Positions 38,242 through 46,273 of a stretch of 64,000 nucleotides of DNA are shown piece by piece (the stretch's first letter is position 1; the number at the start of each line of letters is the position of its first letter). Under the pieces are notes generated by a model. The model was not told where the DNA came from, made no database searches, and saw nothing but the letters and a program-made list of their open reading frames with translations. A program made the translations under genes and the position numbers. The DNA is from Desulfuromonas sp. KJ2020 (lineage in GTDB: Bacteria; Desulfobacterota; Desulfuromonadia; Desulfuromonadales; SZUA-540), in NCBI RefSeq assembly GCF_024197615.1, contig NZ_JAKUKE010000001.1:583029-647028 (forward strand), read 5' to 3'.

Positions 38242-39321
38242 ATGCGTCTGGATCAACCCGATGATCTGGGGCGGCTGTGGAATGACATGGCCGCCCTTTG
38301 TACGTCCTGTGGGGTTTGCGTCACCCCCTGCGCTTTTCTGCGCCGCGAAGGGACGCCGGCGGCCATCTGCCGACGACAACCGCCAGCGGATCAACTGGAA
38401 ACGGCCTACGACTGCTCCCTGTGCGGCCAGTGCGACGCCCTCTGCCCGGAAGGGCTGCGTCCCTCCGCCCTTTTTCTCGCCATGCGCCAGGCCCTAGTAC
38501 GGCGCGGTGGCTTTGACGCCAGGGCCTACGCCGGCTGGCTGCGCTACGAAAAGCTCGGAAGCCACCCGCTCTTCCGCCGGCACCTCATTCCCCCGGGCTG
38601 CACGACCGTCTTCTTTCCCGGCTGTTCACTCCCCGGCTCACGCCCCGAAGGGGTACGCGACCTCCTTCGCCGCCTGCGCCAGCAGGACGCGTCCATCGGC
38701 CTCGTCCTCGACTGCTGCGGCAAGATTTCCCACGATCTCGGTCGCGAAGAATACTTCTCGGCTCTGTTCAACCGTCTCGCCGACAGTCTGCTGGCTCGGG
38801 GCGTTCGCCGCGTCCTCACCGCCTGCCCCGGCTGCAGTAAAATATTTCGGCACGCCGATTCACCTTTCGAGGTGAAAAGCGTGTACGAAGTGCTGGCAGC
38901 AGGAGCGGGGGAATCGACGCCCAGCGAAGCCGCATCGACGGTGGCCATTCACGACCCCTGTCCGGCCCGCTTTGACGCCGCCCAGCAGCAGGCAGTGCGC
39001 ACCCTGGTAAGCCAAGCCGGCTGGCACATCGAGGAGTTGCCCGAGAGCGGCCGCACCACCCGCTGCTGCGGCCAGGGGGGGATGGTGGAGGGCAAACGAC
39101 CCGGCACGGTCGTGAGCGAAGCCCGCCTCATCGCCGCCCAGGCCCAGGGACGCCCGCTGGTCACGTCCTGCGCCGCCTGCGCAAACGCCCTCGAACAGGC
39201 CGGCCCCGTCGCCCATGTCGCCGATCTGATGACCGGCGGGGGCGACTTTACCACCAAGGCGCCGCCCTCGGCCGTCCGCTGGCTGAACCGACTCGGGCTG
39301 CGCCTGCGGAGGACACTATGA
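38242..39321 (+). CDS. CCG-domain iron-sulfur oxidoreductase
   Basis: 359 residues. Two N-terminal 4Fe-4S motifs (ALCTSCGVCVTPC, and DCSLCGQCDALCPEG) precede two cysteine-rich CCG domains seen in heterodisulfide reductase HdrB and GlcF. These are visible as FFPGCS/LDCCGKISHD and HDPCPARF/RCCGQGG. It likely passes electrons to or from a thiol or disulfide partner in the cytoplasm. The electron partner is not encoded in an obvious form nearby. Its stop overlaps the start of the DUF3047 gene (ATGA). Confidence 0.88.
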   Translation: MRLDQPDDLGRLWNDMAALCTSCGVCVTPCAFLRREGTPAAICRRQPPADQLETAYDCSLCGQCDALCPEGLRPSALFLAMRQALVRRGGFDARAYAGWLRYEKLGSHPLFRRHLIPPGCTTVFFPGCSLPGSRPEGVRDLLRRLRQQDASIGLVLDCCGKISHDLGREEYFSALFNRLADSLLARGVRRVLTACPGCSKIFRHADSPFEVKSVYEVLAAGAGESTPSEAASTVAIHDPCPARFDAAQQQAVRTLVSQAGWHIEELPESGRTTRCCGQGGMVEGKRPGTVVSEARLIAAQAQGRPLVTSCAACANALEQAGPVAHVADLMTGGGDFTTKAPPSAVRWLNRLGLRLRRTL

Positions 39322-39968
39322 AGCGCCCTTGGCTGCGGCTGTTTTGGCCTCTCCTCCTCATGCTTAGTGTTGCCGGTGCGGCTCTGGCGGCAGACGGCTT
39401 CTATCGGTTCACCGTTGAAGAGATGACTGGCTGGGAAGTTAAACCCTTCAAGGGGAACACGGATTATCGGCTGGTGGAGCAAGAGGGTCGCCAGGTTCTG
39501 CAGGCGAAAGCCCGGGGCACCGCCTCCGGCCTGGTCCGGAAGATCACCTTCGACCCCCATGAATACCGCTACCTGCGCTGGTCCTGGAAAATCGAGAGCC
39601 CCGTCGCCGGCGGCGACGCCCGTATCAAAAAAGGGGATGACTATGCCGCCCGAGTCTACGTGGTCTTTCCCGGCCGTTTCTTCTGGCAGACCAGGGCTCT
39701 CAACTACGTCTGGGCCAACCGGTTGCCCAAGGGCGACTTCATCCCCAACGCCTTCACCGCCAACGCCCGCCTGCTGGCCGTACAGTCCGGTGATGCCAAG
39801 GCAGGACAGTGGATAGACGAACAACGTGACCTCGTGGCCGACTATCGTCGCCTTTTCGGAGAAGAACCGCCCATGGCCGGAGCGCTGGCCATCATGACCG
39901 ACGCCGACAATACCGGCGCCACCGCCATCGCCTGGTATGGCGACATCATCCTGTCGAAGAGCCCATGA
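39318..39968 (+). CDS. DUF3047 secreted protein
   Basis: 216 residues with a signal peptide ending near GAALAA. The DUF3047 core is seen in LRWSWKIESPVAGGDARIKKGDDYAARVYVVF split across its centre and in LNYVWANRLPKG. The function of this family is unknown to me. It should be periplasmic. It overlaps both neighbours by four bases, so it is tightly coupled to the CCG oxidoreductase and the TVP38 membrane protein. Confidence 0.8.
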   Translation: MKRPWLRLFWPLLLMLSVAGAALAADGFYRFTVEEMTGWEVKPFKGNTDYRLVEQEGRQVLQAKARGTASGLVRKITFDPHEYRYLRWSWKIESPVAGGDARIKKGDDYAARVYVVFPGRFFWQTRALNYVWANRLPKGDFIPNAFTANARLLAVQSGDAKAGQWIDEQRDLVADYRRLFGEEPPMAGALAIMTDADNTGATAIAWYGDIILSKSP

Positions 39969-40654
39969 AGTCCAAACATCTTCTCCTGCTACTGGTCGCG
40001 GCCCTCTTCGTCGGCCTCTTTTTCGCCCTGGATCTGGGACGCTTTCTTACCCTGGAAACCCTGCAGGACAACCGGCAGCGACTGCTCGCTGTGTACCGGG
40101 AGCATCCGCTGCTGATCGTCGCCACCTTCATGGCCCTCTATATCGTGCAGAGCGCCCTTTCTCTGCCCGGCGCCATCATTTTCGCCCTGTCGGCCGGGGC
40201 CATATTCGGCCCCTGGTGGGGGACCGTCACCGCCGTCACCGCCGCGACCGTTGGCGCCACCCTCTGCTTTCTCGCCGTGCGCACCCTCTGGTACCGGCAG
40301 GTAAGCGAACGCTTCGGAACCCGCCTTGAAGGCCTCAACCGCGAACTGGAAGCGCGGGGTCTGGGCTACCTGCTCTTTGTGCGCCTCGTCCCCGTCTTTC
40401 CCTTCTTCCTCATCAACCTGGCGGCCGGGCTTACCCGTCTGCCGCTGCGCACCTTTATGCTCGGCACGCTGGTGGGGATGCTTCCCGGCGGCTTTGTCTA
40501 CGTCAACGCCGGCGCCAGCCTGGCCTCTGTCACCCGGGTGAGCGACATCGCCTCCCCCCGCGTCCTGGCTTCCCTCGCTCTCCTGGGCCTGCTCGCCCTC
40601 GTTCCCACCCTCTACATCCGTTTCAAAACCCGCCGGCGGCGAAACGCCGCTTGA
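39965..40654 (+). CDS. TVP38/TMEM64 (DedA-like) membrane protein
   Basis: 229 residues with about five or six membrane helices. The SNARE-associated family motif reads LPGAIIFALSAGAIFGPWWG near residue 62, and FVRLVPVFPFFLIN near residue 140. DedA-superfamily proteins act in lipid scrambling or proton-coupled transport. The substrate here is unknown. It closes the rhodanese operon. A rhodanese, a ferredoxin-like protein and TVP38 proteins also occur together in the E. coli ydjXYZ-ynjABCDE group, from memory. Confidence 0.88.
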   Translation: MKSKHLLLLLVAALFVGLFFALDLGRFLTLETLQDNRQRLLAVYREHPLLIVATFMALYIVQSALSLPGAIIFALSAGAIFGPWWGTVTAVTAATVGATLCFLAVRTLWYRQVSERFGTRLEGLNRELEARGLGYLLFVRLVPVFPFFLINLAAGLTRLPLRTFMLGTLVGMLPGGFVYVNAGASLASVTRVSDIASPRVLASLALLGLLALVPTLYIRFKTRRRRNAA

Positions 40655-40692
40655 CCTTCTGACAGATATCCGCTCTATCCGTCCCGCCAGGA

Positions 40693-41319
40693 TCATGAGT
40701 TTTCCTTTTTATCCTCCTTGAACCGTTTTAATAGGTAATAGGCTTCGCGATCTCTCTCACCGAGGCTTTGTGAAATGGTGCGGATGTGCCCTTCAATCTC
40801 GGGCATGATCCTTTCCTCCAGCACCCGGATCCGGCGTGTCAGGCGCAGCAGCTCCTCGCCCAGGCGTTTCAATTTGCCCTCGTAGGACGCCTGTTCCAGC
40901 ATCTCCGCCAGGATCGTTTCAAACCCGTGGATGGCTTCTTCCAGGTGAACGGTGGTCTGGGCATAGTCGTAGGACCGCTGCGGCGGCGACCGAACCGGAG
41001 ACCGGGTCGCCCGAACCTCCCGGTAGCGCAGCCCCAGAATATTGCCGGGGACCACGGTCACGCCGAGATCCTGGCGGCTGTCTCCGAGCAGAGAATCCAG
41101 CTCATTGGCTTCCTCGTTTCCCAGGCTGAGCCACAGTTCCGTCAATGCGCGCCGGTAGGTCTCCCGCAGGGCCTGCCGGCTCTCCAGCAGCGGTGTGGCC
41201 GTGGCCAGGAGCTCGCGGATCAGGGCCTGACGACGCCCCTTGAGAATGGCGACACTGCCGCCGACGGCCCGACGCCTGTCCTTGAGCCGCAGCATCTCGG
41301 TCCGGGTGGGGGGAATCAT
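40693..41319 (-). CDS. ntpD: V/A-type ATPase subunit D
   Basis: 208 residues. Subunit D is the coiled-coil central shaft that rotates inside the A3B3 head. The N-terminus PPTRTEMLRLKDRRRAVGGS and long helical arms fit the family, as does LTRRIRVLEERIMPE near the C-terminus. It overlaps subunit B by four bases and is the last gene of the ATPase operon. It converges on the TVP38 gene. Confidence 0.93.
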   Translation of the reverse strand: MIPPTRTEMLRLKDRRRAVGGSVAILKGRRQALIRELLATATPLLESRQALRETYRRALTELWLSLGNEEANELDSLLGDSRQDLGVTVVPGNILGLRYREVRATRSPVRSPPQRSYDYAQTTVHLEEAIHGFETILAEMLEQASYEGKLKRLGEELLRLTRRIRVLEERIMPEIEGHIRTISQSLGERDREAYYLLKRFKEDKKENS

Positions 41320-42641
41320 CCGCCCTCCAGATCAAATTCTTTCAGGAGCGCCGTGCCGATGTCGAGGGTCTCGGCGATGGTACGGCGCGCCTCCCCCTGA
41401 TGAACGAGCCGGTTTTCGAAGGCCTCGGCAAAGGAGAGCACCTGGATATCCGCGCGGCTCATTCCTTCCCGACCGACGATAGCCTCGAGCTGTTGGAGCT
41501 CCCGCCCCCGGGCATAATGCCGATACAGCGCGTTGGCAAGATCCCGATGATCTTCCCTGGTTCGTCCGGCGCCAATGCCGCGCTGCATCAGCCGCGAGAG
41601 ACTTGGCAGCACATCGATGGGAGGAAAAATCCCCCGCTGGTGCAGCTCCCGGGACAGCACCACCTGCCCTTCGGTGATATATCCGGTCAAATCGGGGATG
41701 GGATGGGTAATGTCATCCTCGGGCATGGTCGCCACCGGCAGCATGGTCACCGAGCCGGCCACCCCCTTCAGGCGCCCTGCCCGCTCGTAGAGGGAAGCCA
41801 GGTCGGAGTAAAGATACCCCGGGTAGCCGCGCCGGCCGGGCAGCTCTTCCCGTGAGGTGGAAATCTCCCTGAGAGCGTCGCAATAATTCAGCATGTCCGT
41901 CACCAGCACCAGCACATCCATGGCTTTTTCGAAGGCCAGGTACTCAGCCAGGGTCAGGGCAAGCCGAGGCGCCAGCAGGCGTTCGACCACCGGCTCGTCG
42001 GCCAGATTCACGAAGGCGACGAAGCCACCCCGCATGGTCTGTAGAACCTCCATGTAGAGGCTGTACTCGCGATGGGTCAGACCGAGCGCGGCAAAGACGA
42101 CCACAAAAGGACCGCCGCCCCCCAGGCGGGCCTGACGCAGGATGCCGGCCGCGATTTCCCGGGCCGGCAGGCCGGCACAGGAGAAAACCGGCAGTTTCTG
42201 TCCGCGGACCAGGGTGTTGAGCCCGTCAATGGCCGAATACCCCGTTTCGATAAACTCTTCCGGTCGTGCCCGGGCCACGGGGTTGATCGGATAGCCGGTG
42301 ATCGGCAGCCATTTCTCCGGCACGATGGTACGACGGCCGTCCACCGGCTGGAAAGAGCCGTTGAACACCCGCCCCAGACAGGCCGTGGATACGGGCGCCT
42401 TTTTGACCGCGTCGGAGAAGATCACCGTCGAATGCCCCAGGTCCAGACCCCGGGTCTCGCCGAAGACCTGCAGCAGGACAGTCTGGCCCTCGATCCTGAG
42501 GACTTCACCCTCCTGCCTCTCCCCCTGGGGGCCGAGAATGGTCACCGTCTCGCCGATACGTGCCTCGATGACGCCTTCCACGATCAACAGCGGACTGCGA
42601 ATGGCGCCGATACTCTGATAGCGGTGTTCGCAAAGTCGCAT
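41316..42641 (-). CDS. ntpB: V/A-type ATPase non-catalytic subunit B
   Basis: 441 residues. Subunit B forms the non-catalytic partner of A in the hexameric head. Family landmarks include YQSIGAIRSPLLIVEGV, TGYSAIDGLNTLVRGQKLP and ELPGRRGYPGYLYSDLA. It lacks a Walker A loop (FSCAGLPAREIA occupies that place), as expected for B. Adjacent genes overlap or lie within a few bases. Confidence 0.95.
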   Translation of the reverse strand: MRLCEHRYQSIGAIRSPLLIVEGVIEARIGETVTILGPQGERQEGEVLRIEGQTVLLQVFGETRGLDLGHSTVIFSDAVKKAPVSTACLGRVFNGSFQPVDGRRTIVPEKWLPITGYPINPVARARPEEFIETGYSAIDGLNTLVRGQKLPVFSCAGLPAREIAAGILRQARLGGGGPFVVVFAALGLTHREYSLYMEVLQTMRGGFVAFVNLADEPVVERLLAPRLALTLAEYLAFEKAMDVLVLVTDMLNYCDALREISTSREELPGRRGYPGYLYSDLASLYERAGRLKGVAGSVTMLPVATMPEDDITHPIPDLTGYITEGQVVLSRELHQRGIFPPIDVLPSLSRLMQRGIGAGRTREDHRDLANALYRHYARGRELQQLEAIVGREGMSRADIQVLSFAEAFENRLVHQGEARRTIAETLDIGTALLKEFDLEGG

Positions 42642-42644
42642 CGT

Positions 42645-44273
42645 TCACTCCCTGTCCAGTTCCGCCAGGGCCTCATCGAGCAGGCCGTCGTCCTCAAGTC
42701 GCTGCTTCGCCCGGTCGTAGGCCTCCACAATGGCGGAAACTTTCTGCAAGGTCTGCTCCGGCGTACTGAAGGCCTCGGCCGTGTAGGCATTCTGACAGAG
42801 GAAGTCCCGCCGGAGGCGTTCGGCCACGCGGATGAGCAGACGGTCGGCATCCTGGAGCCCCTCCAGGCCGACGATCTCGGCCACCTCGCGAACCCCCTGT
42901 TCCCGCAGCAACAGGTCGCGGCAGCGGCGCACCAGCTCCGGCCAGCGCGGCGACACCGTCTCGGCAAAATGCTCCATCAGTCCCGAGGCATAGAGGGAAT
43001 AGCTCTGCCCCCAGTGCACGGCGGGGAAATGTCGGCTGTGGGCCAGGGCAGTATCGAGCATATAAAAGGCGCCCGCCGCCCGTAGGCAGGCCTGGGTGAC
43101 CGGTTCGGTAAAGTCGCCCCCCGGCGGCGATACCGCCAGCACCATGCTCAGAGAACCCAGGACCCCGGAACCCGTTTCCACCAGCCCGGCCCTTTCAAAA
43201 AACCCGGCCAGCCGCGAATTCAGATAGGTCGGATACCCTTCCTCGCCCGGCATCTCTTCAAGGGAGGAGGAGATTTCCCGCAGCGCCTCCGCCCAGCGCG
43301 ACACGCTGTCGGCCAGCAACAGCACATGCAGCCCCATGTCCCGGTAATATTCGGCCAGGGTCACGGCCGTGTAGAGGGAGGCCTCCCGGGCGGCTACCGG
43401 CATATTGGAGGTGTTGGCGACAATCAGGGTGCGATCCATCAAGGCACCCCCGGTCCAGGGATCTTTCAGGGCGACAATCTCGTCCAGAAGCTCCGCCATC
43501 TCGTTTCCCCGCTCCCCGCAGCCGACATAAATAACGACATCGACATCGGCATATTTGGCCAGGGATTGCTCCAGCACGGTCTTCCCCGTGCCGAACCCGC
43601 CGGGGAAGATCGCCGTCCCCCCGCGCACCAGGGGGAACAGAAAGTCGAGACAGCGCTGGCCGGTCATCAGGGGCTGCCCGGGGGCGAGCTTGCGTTTGTA
43701 GGGACGCGGCTTACGGGCCGGCCATTCCTGCCAGCCGCGTAGCACCGTGCCGTCCTCCAGTTGCCCGAGGGGCTCCTGCAGGGACCATTCGCCACGGTGC
43801 AGCGAAGCGATTCGGCCAGCCGCCGGGGCAAAGAGGAGGTGACGGAAGGGCCCTTCCGCCACGGCAGCGAAAGGCTCTCCCGCTGTCACCGTCTCGCCGA
43901 TCTTCTTGAGCGGCTCACATGGCCAGAGGCGATCACAATCGAGGGGAAAGGGGTCATGGCCGCTGCGGATAAAGGGGCCCGTGGCCTCCCGCAGGGCTTC
44001 GAGGGGTCTCTGCAGGCCATCGAAAAGCCTCCCCAGCAGACCCGGTCCAAGCTTGACTGTCAAGGGGAGGCCCAGCCCCTCGACCGGCTCACCGAGGGCC
44101 AGTCCCAGCGTATTTTCATACACCTGGACGACCGCCTTCTGCCGCTCGAGCCGCACCACTTCGCCGCAGAGGCGGTTCCGACCCACCACCACCCGGTCGT
44201 AGAGGCGCAGCCCCTCGCAATCGACGCTGACTGTGGGGCCGGATATGCCGACAATCCGTCCTGCCCTCTTCAT
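42645..44273 (-). CDS. ntpA: V/A-type ATPase catalytic subunit A
   Basis: 542 residues, slightly shorter than the usual 580 to 600. This is the catalytic head subunit that hydrolyses or makes ATP. The P-loop PGGFGTGKT spans residues 224-232, and the catalytic glutamate is Glu254 in GCGERGNEM. The A-specific non-homologous insert appears short (about residues 115-180). YPTYLNSRLAGFFERAG is the ligand block. The gene overlaps subunit F by four bases. Confidence 0.95.
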   Translation of the reverse strand: MKRAGRIVGISGPTVSVDCEGLRLYDRVVVGRNRLCGEVVRLERQKAVVQVYENTLGLALGEPVEGLGLPLTVKLGPGLLGRLFDGLQRPLEALREATGPFIRSGHDPFPLDCDRLWPCEPLKKIGETVTAGEPFAAVAEGPFRHLLFAPAAGRIASLHRGEWSLQEPLGQLEDGTVLRGWQEWPARKPRPYKRKLAPGQPLMTGQRCLDFLFPLVRGGTAIFPGGFGTGKTVLEQSLAKYADVDVVIYVGCGERGNEMAELLDEIVALKDPWTGGALMDRTLIVANTSNMPVAAREASLYTAVTLAEYYRDMGLHVLLLADSVSRWAEALREISSSLEEMPGEEGYPTYLNSRLAGFFERAGLVETGSGVLGSLSMVLAVSPPGGDFTEPVTQACLRAAGAFYMLDTALAHSRHFPAVHWGQSYSLYASGLMEHFAETVSPRWPELVRRCRDLLLREQGVREVAEIVGLEGLQDADRLLIRVAERLRRDFLCQNAYTAEAFSTPEQTLQKVSAIVEAYDRAKQRLEDDGLLDEALAELDRE

Positions 44274-44584
44274 GGCGATATCCTCACCTGGTAACCGAGC
44301 ACCCGGGCCAGAAGCCGCTGCAGATAATTCTCTGCCTCAGCCTGCTGCGGCGCTGGCAAAATCAGCAGCACCCCGAACCAACGGCTCTCCAGTTCCCGCA
44401 GCCGTTCCGGTTCGATCTCGCTGAGAAGGCGCTCGTCGATCATCACCACGCCGGCATCCGGCTCGGACAGCGCCTCACGCAGCAACTCCTCCGCCTCTGT
44501 CGGCGCCGCCAGCCGCTGCTCCACCCCGGCCAGAGCGAAGCCGTAACGCGCATCCTGCGGGGTAAGAACTACCACCTTCTTCAC
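44270..44584 (-). CDS. ntpF: V/A-type ATPase subunit F
   Basis: 104 residues from a GTG at 44584, with AGGAG nine bases upstream. The longer open frame is only the upstream part of subunit C read out of frame. The start KKVVVLTPQDARYGFALAGV and the ESRWFGVLLILP block fit the small F subunit that caps the rotor. GTGA overlap with the end of subunit C. Confidence 0.85.
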   Translation of the reverse strand: MKKVVVLTPQDARYGFALAGVEQRLAAPTEAEELLREALSEPDAGVVMIDERLLSEIEPERLRELESRWFGVLLILPAPQQAEAENYLQRLLARVLGYQVRISP

Positions 44585-45474
44585 GCCACCATCTCCTCTC
44601 GGCCGGCCTCTCCGGCCCTCGCCAAAAGGCTCAAATTGCGGGCCCGCAGGCGGCAGCGCCCCAGATAATCCAGCACCACCCCGGCCTGCAGCGGGTCCCT
44701 TCCCCAGCGCCGCAGCCGCCGCAGCAGGCCTCGCTCCAGCACAACCGACAGGGTCCTCCAGTCCTCCGGCGCCGCCTCCCCCGCCCAAGCGGCCGCGCAA
44801 CGCAGCACTATGGTGAGATCCCCCTGTCGCCAAAGGGCTTCCAGTTCGGTCCGGGGCAGTCCGCCGCCAGGGAGCAATACCGGGGACTCAAGCCCCCAGC
44901 GCTGATGCTTGGCGAGGCGAAGCAGATTCCGGCGATCAACAAGGGCTTTGAAATAATCACCGACGACCCCCCGCAGCCGCCCGCGACCGGGAGCGACCAG
45001 AAAGCGGTCCATCAACTCCTCTTCGAAGCGCCGCCCCCCTTCCCGGCGATAGATCGCCTCCAGCCCCGCAAGGGCCGGCGACTCCTCCGAAAGAGCGGCG
45101 AGTGCCGCGGCGGCGGCCTCCGCACCGTCACGGCACTCGGACACGGTTCTTTGCCATCGCCCTAAGATCAGGCTGTCGGGAAACAGCGCCTCTTGCGTTA
45201 GCCCTTCTCCCTGACGGATAAAGCGAATCGCCCGGACCAGGCCCGGAAGTTCCCAGTAGGTCAGCAGCGGGGTAAAATCCTGCCGCCAGCGCGCATCCAT
45301 CTGCCGAAACACCCAGGCACATTCCCGGCGAAAGGCTCTCCAGGGCGCCTCTGCCGAGGCCGGTTCCACCGGGGTTCGCCGATCGCTCAAAAGCTCCCGG
45401 CGGCGGGCGCGAAGCCGTGACAGCAGATAGTCCCGCGGATAACCGCCGCCTTCAGGGCTCTGCAGTAGGGGCAT
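44581..45474 (-). CDS. ntpC: V/A-type ATPase subunit C (AC39-like)
   Basis: 297 residues. Subunit C links the central shaft to the membrane ring. The N-terminal part is unusually charged (YLLSRLRARRRELLSDRR). LLTYWELPGLVRAIRFIRQG fits the AC39 fold. Identity rests on operon position between E and F as well as on weak motifs, so confidence is lower than for A and B. Its start lies within the end of subunit E. Confidence 0.8.
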   Translation of the reverse strand: MPLLQSPEGGGYPRDYLLSRLRARRRELLSDRRTPVEPASAEAPWRAFRRECAWVFRQMDARWRQDFTPLLTYWELPGLVRAIRFIRQGEGLTQEALFPDSLILGRWQRTVSECRDGAEAAAAALAALSEESPALAGLEAIYRREGGRRFEEELMDRFLVAPGRGRLRGVVGDYFKALVDRRNLLRLAKHQRWGLESPVLLPGGGLPRTELEALWRQGDLTIVLRCAAAWAGEAAPEDWRTLSVVLERGLLRRLRRWGRDPLQAGVVLDYLGRCRLRARNLSLLARAGEAGREEMVA

Positions 45475-46039
45475 CGCCTTCCACCTCCTTGATGATCACG
45501 GCTATCAAGGCCGGCAGAAGATCCGGCCAGGCTCTGGCCAGCCGGACGGACAGGGTGTTGGCCACCTGAAACTGCCCGCCTGCCGCCCAGGCCTCCAGGC
45601 CGCCGACCATGGCCTCGTCGACGGCAATGGCCGCCTGTGGGAACAGCCGCTGCGCTTGTTCCCGCTCCCCCGGCACGACCCGCACCCTTTCCCAGGCGAC
45701 GGGGGGAAGCTCCGCGGCCAGCCGTTCCAGAAGCGCCCCGTCGCTCTGGGCCAGCTCCGGCAGAAGCTCCCTCGCCAGCGCCAGGAGCCGGTCGGCCACA
45801 TCCGCCAGTGCCTCCTCCCGCAGGCGTCCCGCCTCCTGCCGGGCCTGGGCCAGCATGTCTTCCCGTCGGGCAGCATGGCGAGAGGCCAGGGTACGCGCCT
45901 GCTCTTGTCGCAAGGACTCCTCCTGACCTCGCGCCTCGTCGCGCCGCCGGTCGGCCTCCCGGCGGGCCTCCTCCCAGAGAGCCTCTTCCCGCCGCCTCGC
46001 CTCAGCCCGCAGGCTGCTCATCAGCTCTTCATGGCCCAT
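45452..46039 (-). CDS. ntpE: V/A-type ATPase subunit E
   Basis: 195 residues. A peripheral-stalk subunit. The N-terminal half is a long arginine- and glutamate-rich coiled coil (RAEARRREEALWEEARREAD region). The C-terminal half forms the head-binding globular domain (ELPPVAWERVRVVPGE). It overlaps subunit C by 23 bases and starts 3 bases after the proteolipid gene. Confidence 0.85.
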   Translation of the reverse strand: MGHEELMSSLRAEARRREEALWEEARREADRRRDEARGQEESLRQEQARTLASRHAARREDMLAQARQEAGRLREEALADVADRLLALARELLPELAQSDGALLERLAAELPPVAWERVRVVPGEREQAQRLFPQAAIAVDEAMVGGLEAWAAGGQFQVANTLSVRLARAWPDLLPALIAVIIKEVEGDAPTAEP

Positions 46040-46042
46040 GGG

Positions 46043-46258
46043 CTAGATCATCATGATGATCATGGCCGCCACCACGAAGCCGAGGATGACCATGGTCTCG
46101 GGAATGGCCACCAGGATGATGACCGTGGCGGTCAATTCCGGCTTCTCCGCCAACGAGCCGGCTCCGGCGGCGCCAATGCGCGACTGGGCCCAGGCCGTGG
46201 CCAGGGCCGGCAGCCCGATGGCCAGTGCGGCGGCAAATGCGAGCCAAACCTTTTCCAT
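46043..46258 (-). CDS. ntpK: V/A-type ATPase proteolipid subunit K (c-ring)
   Basis: 71 residues and two membrane helices, so an F-type-like hairpin rather than the four-helix form in some V-ATPases. The ion-binding carboxylate is the glutamate in VAIPETMVILGFVVA of helix 2. The first helix ends ALATAWAQSRIG. A strong extra set of sodium ligands is not evident, but proton versus sodium coupling cannot be settled by eye. Confidence 0.93.
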   Translation of the reverse strand: MEKVWLAFAAALAIGLPALATAWAQSRIGAAGAGSLAEKPELTATVIILVAIPETMVILGFVVAAMIIMMI

Positions 46259-46273
46259 AACCTTCTCCCTTCC

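Noticed and set aside
44585-44833. Longer start for ATPase subunit F
   Set aside because: The extension is out-of-frame translation of the subunit C gene. The GTG at 44584 has a ribosome-binding site and a GTGA overlap.
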